This document shows positions 53,914-61,203 of a DNA stretch of 64,000 nucleotides, piece by piece. The stretch is from Arthrobacter sp. 9V. GTDB taxonomy: Bacteria > Actinomycetota > Actinomycetes > Actinomycetales > Micrococcaceae. Positions within the stretch are counted from its first letter, which is position 1, and each line of letters starts with the position of its first letter. Where the stretch lies: positions 3,304,948 through 3,368,947 of the forward strand of contig NZ_LR732912.1 in assembly GCF_902506065.1 (NCBI RefSeq), in the 5' to 3' direction. Position numbers and translations under genes: made by a program. The notes beneath the pieces are model-generated. The model worked only from the letters and a program-made list of their open reading frames with translations. It searched no databases and had not been told where the DNA came from.

Positions 53914-55248
53914 TTGAGAAGCACACTGCGCGACCCGTCCATGAGACGGTCCAAGGGACTGCAGAGAGTTGTGGGGGCGCTGTTCGCAGCCCTCATCACC
54001 GCTCTGTTGATCGCCGCCCCATCGGCACAGGCAACCACCCCCTCGCCTTCGCCGTCATCGACGTCTTTCCAGAACAACATCAGCGGATTCCTCCGCGACG
54101 ATGCCCGGGCCCCCATACCCGGCGTCAAGATCAAGGCCACAGGCAACGGATTTGAAGGTGAAGCCACCTCCGGAGCCAACGGCGCCTGGACCATCGGCGT
54201 TCCCGTCCAGGGCACCTACACCATCGAGCTGGACACCTCCACCTTGCCGGAGGGCATCACTCTGGCTGAAGGCCAGGACAATCCCCGGGACGTCACCTTC
54301 AGCCAGACGTCCAACTTGTCGGTGATCTTCGCCTTTGGCAAGGGCATCGTGATCCAGCAACAGGACTTTGGCCAAAACCTCCTCAATCGCCTCGTTGCGG
54401 GCCTGAGTTTTGGTCTCCTCCTTGCACTCGCCGCGGTTGGCCTCTCCCTGATCTTCGGAACCACCGGCCTGACCAACTTCGCTCACGGTGAGATGGTGAC
54501 TCTGGGTGCAGTACTGGTGTTCATGTTCAACGCCTTCGGTCTCCCCTTCTGGCTGGCGATCCTGCTTGCCCTGCTGGGCGGCGGCCTCTTCGGCTATGTC
54601 CAGGATGCAGGGCTGTGGCGGCCGCTGAGGAAGCGCGGCTCCGGCCTGGTCCCCATGATGATCGTCAGCATTGGCCTGGCCCTGGCAATCCGCTACGTCA
54701 TCCAGTTCTTCTTCGGGGGCGCAACACAGCAGCTGCCCGGCGCGCAGAGCGCAGAGATCCAGATCGGGCCTGTGTCCATCTCCCCGAACAACCTCTGGTC
54801 CCTGATTATCAGCGCCGTGGTCATCGCACTGATCGGCATCGTCCTGCTGAAGACCCGCCTGGGCAAGGCAACCCGCGCCGTGGCGGACAACCCCGCTCTG
54901 GCAGCCGCCTCAGGCATCGACGTCGACTCCGTTATTCGCATCGTGTGGATCGTGGGCGGTGTCCTGGCTTCCCTCGGTGGCATCCTGTGGGCGTACTACC
55001 GGCCAGGGGTCACCTTCGACATGGGTTCGCAGATCCTGTTGCTCATCTTTGCCGGTGTGACGCTGGGTGGTTTGGGGACCGTCTTCGGTGCCCTGATCGG
55101 CTCGATCGTCGTCGGCATCTTCGTGGAACTGACTACCGTGTTCGGCCTCCCCGCCGACCTCAAGTACGTCGGGGCCCTGTTCATCATGATTGTTGTTCTT
55201 CTGTTCCGACCGCAGGGTATCCTCGGCCGGCGTGAGCGTGTGGGTTAG
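53914..55248 (+). CDS. livH: Branched-chain amino-acid ABC permease LivH with fused extracytoplasmic domain
   Basis: 444 residues. A Sec-type signal segment (about 19-40, VVGALFAALITALLIAAPSAQA) and a Pro/Ser linker precede a beta-sandwich domain (about 50-135) of the carboxypeptidase-regulatory/Cna-B type: ISGFLRDDARAPIPGVKIKATG, GANGAWTIGVPVQGTYTIELD. The LivH permease core follows, with NRLVAGLSFGLLLALAAVGLSLIFGTTGLTNFAHGE and the ATPase-coupling GKATRAVADNPALAAASGIDV. Ordinary LivH is about 290-310 residues and lacks this domain. The TTG at 53914 has GGAGG eight bases upstream; the ATG at 53851 or 53941 are alternatives. First gene of livHMGF. Confidence 0.9.
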   Translation: MRSTLRDPSMRRSKGLQRVVGALFAALITALLIAAPSAQATTPSPSPSSTSFQNNISGFLRDDARAPIPGVKIKATGNGFEGEATSGANGAWTIGVPVQGTYTIELDTSTLPEGITLAEGQDNPRDVTFSQTSNLSVIFAFGKGIVIQQQDFGQNLLNRLVAGLSFGLLLALAAVGLSLIFGTTGLTNFAHGEMVTLGAVLVFMFNAFGLPFWLAILLALLGGGLFGYVQDAGLWRPLRKRGSGLVPMMIVSIGLALAIRYVIQFFFGGATQQLPGAQSAEIQIGPVSISPNNLWSLIISAVVIALIGIVLLKTRLGKATRAVADNPALAAASGIDVDSVIRIVWIVGGVLASLGGILWAYYRPGVTFDMGSQILLLIFAGVTLGGLGTVFGALIGSIVVGIFVELTTVFGLPADLKYVGALFIMIVVLLFRPQGILGRRERVG

Positions 55249-55257
55249 GAGCGGGCC

Positions 55258-56226
55258 ATGGACTTCGGATTTATTTTCTCCAGCGCCCTTGGCGAATTGT
55301 TCAGCCCGACGACGGCGGCCTACGCACTTGCCGCTTTGGGCCTCGCGGTGCACTTCGGCTACTCAGGCCTGTTGAACTTCGGCCAGGCCGGCTTCATGGC
55401 CGTCGGCGCGTACGGTTTTGCCATCTCAACCCTGAGTTTCGACGCCCCGTTCTTCCTGGCCTTGATCATCTCTGTTCTCTGTTCGGTGATCTTCGCCTTC
55501 ATCCTCGGCATCCCCACTCTGCGGCTTAGGGCCGACTACCTGGCAATCGTCACGATCGCAGCGGCGGAAATTGTCCGCTATGTGGTTACCACCAACCAGC
55601 TCACCAGTGTCACGGGCTCCGCCAACGGCCTTGCAGCGTTTGAGAACACCTTCTATGCCATGAACCCCTTCCCCGAGGGGTCCTACATGGGCATGAACAA
55701 CCGCGACTTCTTCATCCGCGTGGTCGGTTGGGGCTTGGTGATCGTGTGCTGCCTCCTGGTGTGGCTCCTGATGCGCAGCCCTTGGGGTCGCGTCCTGAAG
55801 GGCATCCGGGAGGACGAAAACGCTGTCCGCTCGCTGGGCAAGAACGTGTACGCCTACAAGATGCAGGCACTGATCATTGGTGGCGTACTGGGCGCCTTGG
55901 CCGGCATGATCTTCACACTCCCCCGCGGCGCCGTCCAGCCATCCAACTACGGCACGGAACTGACGTTCTTCCTGTGGACCTGCCTCCTGCTCGGCGGCAT
56001 GGCCACGGTCCTGGGGCCGGTCATTGGGGCCATGATCTTCTGGGTAGTGCTCTCGCTGACCCAGAGCCTGCTCTACGGCCTCATCGAATCAGGGGTGGTC
56101 ACCTGGCTGACTACAGTCCAGGCCGGCCAGTTGCGCTACATCCTGGTGGGTGTTGCGCTGATGCTCCTGATGATCTTCCGCCCGCAAGGCGTCTTCGGCA
56201 ATAAGAAGGAGCTTGCTTTCGCATGA
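55258..56226 (+). CDS. livM: Branched-chain amino-acid ABC permease LivM
   Basis: A 322-residue permease with about nine transmembrane helices; FGYSGLLNFGQAGFMAVGAYG and GRVLKGIREDENAVRSLGKNVYAYKMQALIIGG are LivM family blocks, the latter being the cytosolic loop contacting the ATPases. It pairs with LivH to form the channel for leucine, isoleucine, valine or related amides. It starts 9 nt after livH and overlaps livG by 4 nt (ATGA). Confidence 0.95.
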   Translation: MDFGFIFSSALGELFSPTTAAYALAALGLAVHFGYSGLLNFGQAGFMAVGAYGFAISTLSFDAPFFLALIISVLCSVIFAFILGIPTLRLRADYLAIVTIAAAEIVRYVVTTNQLTSVTGSANGLAAFENTFYAMNPFPEGSYMGMNNRDFFIRVVGWGLVIVCCLLVWLLMRSPWGRVLKGIREDENAVRSLGKNVYAYKMQALIIGGVLGALAGMIFTLPRGAVQPSNYGTELTFFLWTCLLLGGMATVLGPVIGAMIFWVVLSLTQSLLYGLIESGVVTWLTTVQAGQLRYILVGVALMLLMIFRPQGVFGNKKELAFA

Positions 56227-57215
56227 GTGAGACCAACGAACGCAACACCGAAAATATCGACTACATGACAGATTCGCGGCCCATCGCCGTCGGGGAAAAC
56301 ACTCCCGGCTGCAAGAAGCGGGATCCCATTGTGGTGGCAGAGGACGTCACCCGTTCCTTTGGCGGCATCAACGCCGTGGACGTCGAATACCTTGAGATCC
56401 CCCGCCACAAGATCACCGCTTTGATCGGCCCCAATGGTGCCGGCAAGACCACCCTGTTCAACCTGCTCACCGGATTTGACACTCCCAACACGGGCAAGTG
56501 GCAATTTGAAGGCAACAGCCTGGCCGGCGTCTCCTCTTACAAAGTGGCCCGCATGGGCATGGTCCGCACCTTCCAGCTAACCAAGGTGATGGGCAAGCTG
56601 ACCGTCATGGAAAACATGCGGCTCGGCGCTGCCGACCAGCCAGGTGAACGGCTCTCCAAGGCACTGTTCAAGGGCATGTGGGGAGGCCGCGAGAAGGAAA
56701 TCACAGCCCAAGCCAACCTCCTCTTGGAGAAGTTCAAGCTAGATACCAAGAAGGACGACTACGCAGCATCCCTTTCCGGTGGCCAGCGGAAACTCCTGGA
56801 GATGGCGCGGTCCTTGATGGTCAGGCCCAAGCTGGTGATGCTGGATGAGCCCATGGCCGGTGTGAACCCCGCCCTGACGCAGTCGTTGCTGGACCACATC
56901 AAGAACCTCAAAGCGGAGGGCATGACCGTGCTGTTCGTGGAGCACGACATGAACATGGTCCGCCACATCGCTGACTGGGTTGTTGTTATGGCAGAAGGCA
57001 AGGTTGTTGCCGAAGGACCTCCAGGGGAAGTCATGAAGAACCCCGCTGTCATCGACGCATACCTCGGCGCCCACCATGATGTGGACCTTGGCGACGCCGA
57101 AGGCATCAAGGTGCTCGAGGCAGAACTCGAAGCTGACGAAGAGTCCGTCGTGGGAACCGAAGACGCAGGCATCCTGTCCGAAATCGTAGAAACCAAGAAG
57201 GAGGACGGACAATGA
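56223..57215 (+). CDS. livG: Branched-chain amino-acid ABC ATPase LivG
   Basis: A 330-residue ATP-binding subunit. Walker A GPNGAGKTT at 69-77, signature LSGGQ at 184-188 and Walker B with DEP at 208-210 are intact; AGVNPALTQSLLDHIK and FVEHDMNMVRHIADWVVVM are typical of LivG. It carries about 38 extra N-terminal residues and an acidic C-terminal tail of about 45 residues absent from the standard 250-residue LivG. Translation is coupled to livM and livF by ATGA overlaps. Confidence 0.95.
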   Translation: MSETNERNTENIDYMTDSRPIAVGENTPGCKKRDPIVVAEDVTRSFGGINAVDVEYLEIPRHKITALIGPNGAGKTTLFNLLTGFDTPNTGKWQFEGNSLAGVSSYKVARMGMVRTFQLTKVMGKLTVMENMRLGAADQPGERLSKALFKGMWGGREKEITAQANLLLEKFKLDTKKDDYAASLSGGQRKLLEMARSLMVRPKLVMLDEPMAGVNPALTQSLLDHIKNLKAEGMTVLFVEHDMNMVRHIADWVVVMAEGKVVAEGPPGEVMKNPAVIDAYLGAHHDVDLGDAEGIKVLEAELEADEESVVGTEDAGILSEIVETKKEDGQ

Positions 57216-57982
57216 GCAGCACCAGCGCAATGCCCGCCTCGGCAGCTGCCCCCGACACCGACTCGGTGGTCAAGGTCACCAACCTGGTGGCAGGGTACAT
57301 TCCCGGCGTCAACATCCTCAACGGCTGCAGCATCGAGGCCCGCAAGGGCGAACTCATCGGCATCATCGGGCCGAACGGCGCCGGCAAGTCCACGCTCCTG
57401 AAAGCCATGTTCGGCCTGGTGAAGGTTCACTCCGGCACCGTGGTGGTCCGCGGCGAGGACCTCACGGGGCTGAAGGCCAACAAGTTGGTGACCCAGGGCG
57501 TGGGCTTCGTGCCGCAGACCAACAACGTCTTTGCCACGCTGACCATTGAAGAGAACCTGCAAATGGGCATGTTCCAACGGCCCAAAGACTTCTCCCAGCG
57601 CTTCGACTTTGTGACCAGCCTCTTCCCCGAACTGGGAAAGCGGCGTGCCCAGCGTGCAGGCTCCCTGTCCGGCGGCGAACGCCAGATGGTGGCCATGGGC
57701 AGGGCACTGATGATGGATCCGGCTGTGCTGCTGCTCGACGAGCCGTCGGCAGGCCTCTCCCCCGTCAAGCAGGACGAGACGTTCCTCCGTGTCCACGAGA
57801 TCAACCGTGCCGGCGTCTCGGTGATCATGGTGGAACAGAACGCCCGCCGTTGCCTGCAGATCTGCGACCGCGGCTACGTCCTGGACCAGGGCAAGGACGC
57901 GTACACCGGCACAGGGCGTGAGCTCATGAAGGACCCCAAGGTTATTCAGCTGTACCTGGGTACCTTGGCGGACGAAGTCTAG
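57212..57982 (+). CDS. livF: Branched-chain amino-acid ABC ATPase LivF
   Basis: A 256-residue ATPase with Walker A GPNGAGKST at 53-61, the Q-loop GFVPQTNNVFATLT, signature LSGGERQMVAMGRAL and Walker B VLLLDEPSAGLSP. The C-terminal segment IMVEQNARRCLQICDRGYVLDQGK is the LivF type. Last gene of the operon; a hairpin terminator begins 23 nt after its stop codon. Confidence 0.95.
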   Translation: MSSTSAMPASAAAPDTDSVVKVTNLVAGYIPGVNILNGCSIEARKGELIGIIGPNGAGKSTLLKAMFGLVKVHSGTVVVRGEDLTGLKANKLVTQGVGFVPQTNNVFATLTIEENLQMGMFQRPKDFSQRFDFVTSLFPELGKRRAQRAGSLSGGERQMVAMGRALMMDPAVLLLDEPSAGLSPVKQDETFLRVHEINRAGVSVIMVEQNARRCLQICDRGYVLDQGKDAYTGTGRELMKDPKVIQLYLGTLADEV

Positions 57983-58004
57983 GCGCACCTACACAGGCAC
58001 GCAC

Positions 58005-58041
58005 AGGAGGGGCCACGGGATCGCATCCCTGGGCCCCTCCT
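58005..58041 (+). terminator. livF terminator
   Basis: AGGAGGGGCC (58005-58014) pairs with GGCCCCTCCT (58032-58041), with an inner GGGAT-CGC-ATCCC, followed by TTCCCTTG. Confidence 0.8.
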
Positions 58042-58074
58042 TTCCCTTGTGCGGGCTTGGTTTCGTGCTGCCGC

Positions 58075-58147
58075 TGCGGGGCCCGCTTTGCGCCCCAAAC
58101 CCACTCCCAAGCCCGCAAAGCGGGCCCCGCAACGCATGGGGTGGGAC
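58075..58147. repeat. 73-nt hairpin element, copy 1
   Basis: TGCGGGGCCCGCTTTGC (58075-58091) pairs perfectly with GCAAAGCGGGCCCCGCA (58115-58131) across a 23-nt C/A-rich loop, followed by ACGCATGGGGTGGGAC. Confidence 0.9.
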
Positions 58148-58364
58148 AGGAGTCGGTTCGTCACACGGCAAGCCGGGCCACCATCACCTTCTTTGGGCCC
58201 AAGCTCGGCCCGACACCCTGGGAATGCGGCGTGTCAGGCAGGCCGCGGAGTCAAAGTAGGTGGTGGAGACACAGGCCGCGCACGGTCCGTAGAAGAGTCA
58301 CGACGGCGGAACCCCCGCTGCGCCGTCGTCGAACCTTCCCCCGGGCAACAGTCCAAGGACGCGT

Positions 58365-58437
58365 TGCGGGGCCCGCTCTGCGCCCCAAACCCACTCCCAA
58401 GCCCGCAGAGCGGGCCCCGCAACGCATGGGGTGGGAC
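58365..58437. repeat. 73-nt hairpin element, copy 2
   Basis: Identical to copy 1 except C for T at 58378 and G for A at 58408, which are partners in the stem, so a T-A pair is replaced by C-G. Loop and 3' flank are unchanged. Confidence 0.9.
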
Positions 58438-58454
58438 GTCGATGGCCAACGCAG

Positions 58455-58490
58455 AACGGGTCCCCTTCCTTGTGAGGAAGGGGACCCGTT
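58455..58490 (-). terminator. Terminator of the ABC binding-protein gene
   Basis: AACGGGTCCCCTTCCT (58455-58470) pairs perfectly with 58475-58490 around TGTG, 29 nt past the stop codon on the minus strand. Confidence 0.85.
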
Positions 58491-58518
58491 ACCAACTGCG
58501 GTCTAGACTGCGTTCAGC

Positions 58519-59874
58519 TTAGAGCTTGCCGAACTCTTCGCGGACCGGCTTGTAGGTGTTGTCGTCCTGGTATTCGTAGATACCGATGTATGCCTCGGTG
58601 GGGTCACCGGCATCGGAGAACGTTACCGGACCGGACTGGCCGTCGTAGTCAATGTCCTTGCCCTGGCGGAGCAAGGTGACGCAGGACGGGAAGTCGGTGC
58701 ACTTCTCGCCGCCTTCGGAAACTTCCTTGAGCTTGGCTGCGATGTCCGTTCCCTTGGTGCTCTTGGCTGCCTCAGAGGCCAGCGAGATCAGGTTCACGGC
58801 GTCGTAGGACTCGCCTGCGTAGCTGTAATCCTTCAGGGCGGGATCGATCGCGAGGAGCTTCTTCTTGAAGGCGTCCTTGGCGAACGTACCGGGGATGGTG
58901 CCCTGTGCGCCCTTCATGGTGCCTGCCTGGAAGTCCTTGCTGTAGTCCGAGGTGTTGCCGTCAACCATGAACAGCTGCGTGGGCTTGACGCCCTTGCCCG
59001 TCATCAGGGGAACGATGCTCTTGGCTTGGTCGAAGGTGATCAGTGCAATCGCATCCGGCTTGGCTGCGAGGACCTTGTCCACCTGGCTGCTGAACTGAGA
59101 ATCGCCCTCGTTGAAGAGTTCTTCAGCAACAACCTTGCCGCCGGCTGCCTCGAAGGCTTCCTTGACGTTCTTCTGCAGGCCGGTTCCGTAAGCGTCGTTA
59201 AGAACGATCATGCCAACGGTCTGGGCGCCACAGGTGGCCATGTAGTTGCCGAGGACCTTGCCCTGCAGGACGTCCGAGGGTGCGGTGCGCCAGTAGAGGC
59301 CTTTGTCGTCCCACGTGGTGAAGTCAGGCGAAGTGTTCGCCGGCGAGAAGTGGATGACACCGGCGCCGGTGATCTGGTTGATGACCGTCTTGGAAACACC
59401 GGACGAGGCAGCACCGATCACGGCGCTCACACCCTGACCCAGCAGGGCCGTGGTGGACTGGGTGGCGATGTCGGTCTTGGTATCACCGGAGTCGCGGTGG
59501 GTCACTTCAACAGGGGCACCCAAAACGCCACCGGCGTCATTGACTTCCTTGATGCCAAGGTTGACGCCCGCGATTTCGGGCGGGCCAAGGAACGCCAGCG
59601 ACCCCGTTGTCGGCAGGAGCGATCCAAGCTTAAGCGGCGTAGCCGTGGTGGTGGTCGAGGGAGGCACAGGTCCAGTGTTGGTGGCAGCCTGGCTGTTGCC
59701 GGCTCCCGCCCCGCCGCTCGGTGCCGGGCAGGAGATACCTGCCGCGGCGGCGGATGAAGACCCAGTCTGGGTAGGCGTCGAAGACCCACCACAAGCTGTG
59801 GCCAAGAGAGCGACCCCAATGCCAAGCGCTGTTAGCTTGGCGGCTCGGGGCGCCGCTGGGGAAAGATCAAACAT
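58519..59874 (-). CDS. Branched-chain amino-acid ABC substrate-binding lipoprotein
   Basis: 451 residues. A lipoprotein signal peptide ends in the lipobox LATAC with Cys28, followed by a Ser/Thr/Ala linker of about 50 residues. The Leu/Ile/Val-binding fold (periplasmic-binding type 6) begins at LKLGSLLPTTGSLAFLGPPEIAGVNLGIKEVN; GAASSGVSKTVINQITGAGVIHFSPANTSPDF is the ligand-contacting region. It delivers substrate to LivHM. It stands convergent to livHMGF, outside that operon, with its own promoter and a Crp/GlxR-type site 100 nt upstream. The ATG has GAGGAG six bases upstream. Ligand may be a branched-chain amino acid or a related amide. Confidence 0.93.
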   Translation of the reverse strand: MFDLSPAAPRAAKLTALGIGVALLATACGGSSTPTQTGSSSAAAAGISCPAPSGGAGAGNSQAATNTGPVPPSTTTTATPLKLGSLLPTTGSLAFLGPPEIAGVNLGIKEVNDAGGVLGAPVEVTHRDSGDTKTDIATQSTTALLGQGVSAVIGAASSGVSKTVINQITGAGVIHFSPANTSPDFTTWDDKGLYWRTAPSDVLQGKVLGNYMATCGAQTVGMIVLNDAYGTGLQKNVKEAFEAAGGKVVAEELFNEGDSQFSSQVDKVLAAKPDAIALITFDQAKSIVPLMTGKGVKPTQLFMVDGNTSDYSKDFQAGTMKGAQGTIPGTFAKDAFKKKLLAIDPALKDYSYAGESYDAVNLISLASEAAKSTKGTDIAAKLKEVSEGGEKCTDFPSCVTLLRQGKDIDYDGQSGPVTFSDAGDPTEAYIGIYEYQDDNTYKPVREEFGKL

Positions 59875-59973
59875 TCGTTGTCTCCTCGATCGAAAGGTGC
59901 GAACTGCCTTTGATGCGATTACTCAGGTGTTCCTGATTAAGACTCAAACTAGTGCAATTGCCCGGCGAACATA

Positions 59974-59989
59974 AGTGATTCAGGTCACA
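59974..59989 (-). promoter_or_regulatory. Crp/GlxR-type binding site upstream of the binding-protein gene
   Basis: On the minus strand TGTGACCTGAATCACT matches TGTGANNTANNTCACA at all but two defined positions. It lies 100 nt before the ATG at 59874. Confidence 0.65.
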
Positions 59990-60097
59990 TCCCTATAACA
60001 CTCGTTGCCTGTGGGGAATCTACGAGCTTGCTGGGAAAAGACACCGAAGAGAAGAACCGTGCACTGGAAGGGAGAAAGAGCTCTCACCTTGCCTCTG

Positions 60098-60171
60098 TGC
60101 CCCAGGTGGGACTCGAACCCACAACACGCGGATTTTAAGTCCGCTGCCTCTGCCAATTGGGCTACTGGGGC
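60098..60171 (-). tRNA. tRNA with UAA anticodon (Leu), short variable loop
   Basis: A 74-nt cloverleaf: acceptor GCCCCAG/CTGGGGC, D-arm around AATTGGCAGA, anticodon stem GCGGA/TCCGC with loop CTTAAAA, variable loop GTGTT, T-arm GTGGG-TTCGAGT-CCCAC and discriminator A. Anticodon TAA is at 60137-60135 and reads UUA. The CCA end is not encoded. Leu tRNAs normally have a long variable arm; this one has five nucleotides. A -10-like TACCAT lies 9 nt upstream (60186-60181). Identity as leucine rests on the anticodon and A73. Confidence 0.85.
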
Positions 60172-60192
60172 GCCCGGACCATGGTATCCCAG

Positions 60193-61113
60193 CTACAGCC
60201 GGTTGAACGGACCGGCGTAGCGGAAGGTGCCATGGACGTCGTCGGGCCATCCCGGCAAAGCCAGCAGCTGGAAGTGCTCGCCCCACATCGCCTCAGGCGG
60301 TTCAATGCCCAACGAGGTGGCCGGAACATAACCGAAGCGCGGGTAGTAAAGAGGGCTGCCCAGCAAAGCGATCCCGGGTTCGCCAAGGGCCGTGGCGCGG
60401 GCCGCCGTCTCGCGCATCAACGCAGAACCCACTCCGCGCCTTTGGAAGGGTGGCAGCACTCCTATGGGTCCCAGGCCGACTAGCTCCAGATCGTCCACCC
60501 AACCCCTGGTGCTGATGGCGTGGCCCACGATCTCACCACCCATCTCCGCCACGATGCTCAGCTCAGGGATGTACTCGCTGCACTCAAAAAGCTCCTTCAA
60601 GAGCCCTACTTCGAGGGGCATTCCTGTGACCGGTTCACCAGTCACCGGCGAGACGGAAAACGCCCGGGCAGTGAGTTCCAGGATCTCGGCCCGGTCTTCA
60701 GGCCGCTCGGTCCGCAGGACCACGCCACGCGCCAGAAGCCGCAGGACTTCCATGGCCCTGTCCGCGTCCGCCGATGGCACCAGGAGGTGATCGTGGTGGA
60801 AACCGGCAAGGACGTTGCAACTGATTCCCGCGTGCGTGAGCGCAGCACTGACCGCCGCGGTCAATCCCACCGCTTCCAGGGCAGAGTGGACCTGCAACGT
60901 GATCCACGTAGCCACAAAGTCATAGCGAAGACCCAAGGAGTCCGCTTCGTCGCGGTGGAGGACAACCGTCAGGCCTTCGGCCTCCCGAACGGCTGCCTCG
61001 ATGCCGCCCTCCAATGGCCGTCCGTGCGGCCACAGGGCATACACGTACTCGCCGTCGCGGGCCACGGGATGAAGGGATTCCAGGAGGGTCTTCACATCGG
61101 TTTCACCGGACAT
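60193..61113 (-). CDS. ACT-like domain fused to a GNAT acetyltransferase
   Basis: 306 residues. The first 130 resemble an ACT_3/ACT_7-type domain (KTLLESLHPVARDGEYVYALWP, DFVATWITLQVHSALEAVGLTAAVSAALTHAGISCNVLAG), normally a free-standing small amino-acid-sensing protein. The rest is a GNAT domain with VLPPFQRRGVGSALMRETAARA (acetyl-CoA loop) and IALLGSPLYYPRFGYVPA, the latter typical of YhbS-like acetyltransferases. The fusion suggests an acetyltransferase tuned by an amino acid, but that is inference. The ATG is supported by TAGACT 6 nt upstream. Confidence 0.87.
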   Translation of the reverse strand: MSGETDVKTLLESLHPVARDGEYVYALWPHGRPLEGGIEAAVREAEGLTVVLHRDEADSLGLRYDFVATWITLQVHSALEAVGLTAAVSAALTHAGISCNVLAGFHHDHLLVPSADADRAMEVLRLLARGVVLRTERPEDRAEILELTARAFSVSPVTGEPVTGMPLEVGLLKELFECSEYIPELSIVAEMGGEIVGHAISTRGWVDDLELVGLGPIGVLPPFQRRGVGSALMRETAARATALGEPGIALLGSPLYYPRFGYVPATSLGIEPPEAMWGEHFQLLALPGWPDDVHGTFRYAGPFNRL

Positions 61114-61119
61114 GAGGAC

Positions 61120-61125
61120 AGTCTA
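61120..61125 (-). promoter_or_regulatory. -10 element of the ACT-GNAT gene (leaderless)
   Basis: TAGACT on the minus strand, 6 nt before the ATG at 61113. Confidence 0.6.
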
Positions 61126-61154
61126 GGGGGCAGCCGGGACGCGTGTTGGTTAAA

Positions 61155-61199
61155 CGCCGACGGCGGCCATCCCCTCAAGGGGACAGCCGCCGTCGGGCG
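61155..61199 (-). terminator. ndh terminator
   Basis: An outer stem (61155-61167 with 61186-61199) and an inner TCCCC/GGGGA stem form one long hairpin immediately after the NDH-2 stop codon at 61204. Confidence 0.8.
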
Positions 61200-61203
61200 T
61201 GTA

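Larger units (their letters stand above)
57983..58518. other. 536-bp non-coding region between the convergent livF and binding-protein genes
   Basis: It contains the livF terminator (58005-58041), two copies of a 73-nt hairpin element (58075-58147 and 58365-58437), a 9-bp hairpin ACGACGGCG / CGCCGTCGT (58300-58329) between them, and the terminator of the binding-protein gene (58455-58490). Open frames across it are products of the repeats and have no family resemblance. Confidence 0.75.

Noticed and set aside
58049..58522. 157-codon frame across the two hairpin copies, with repeated Pro/Lys/Arg peptide
   Set aside because: The protein repeat is only the translation of the DNA repeat; no ribosome binding site, and base changes preserve pairing instead of codons.
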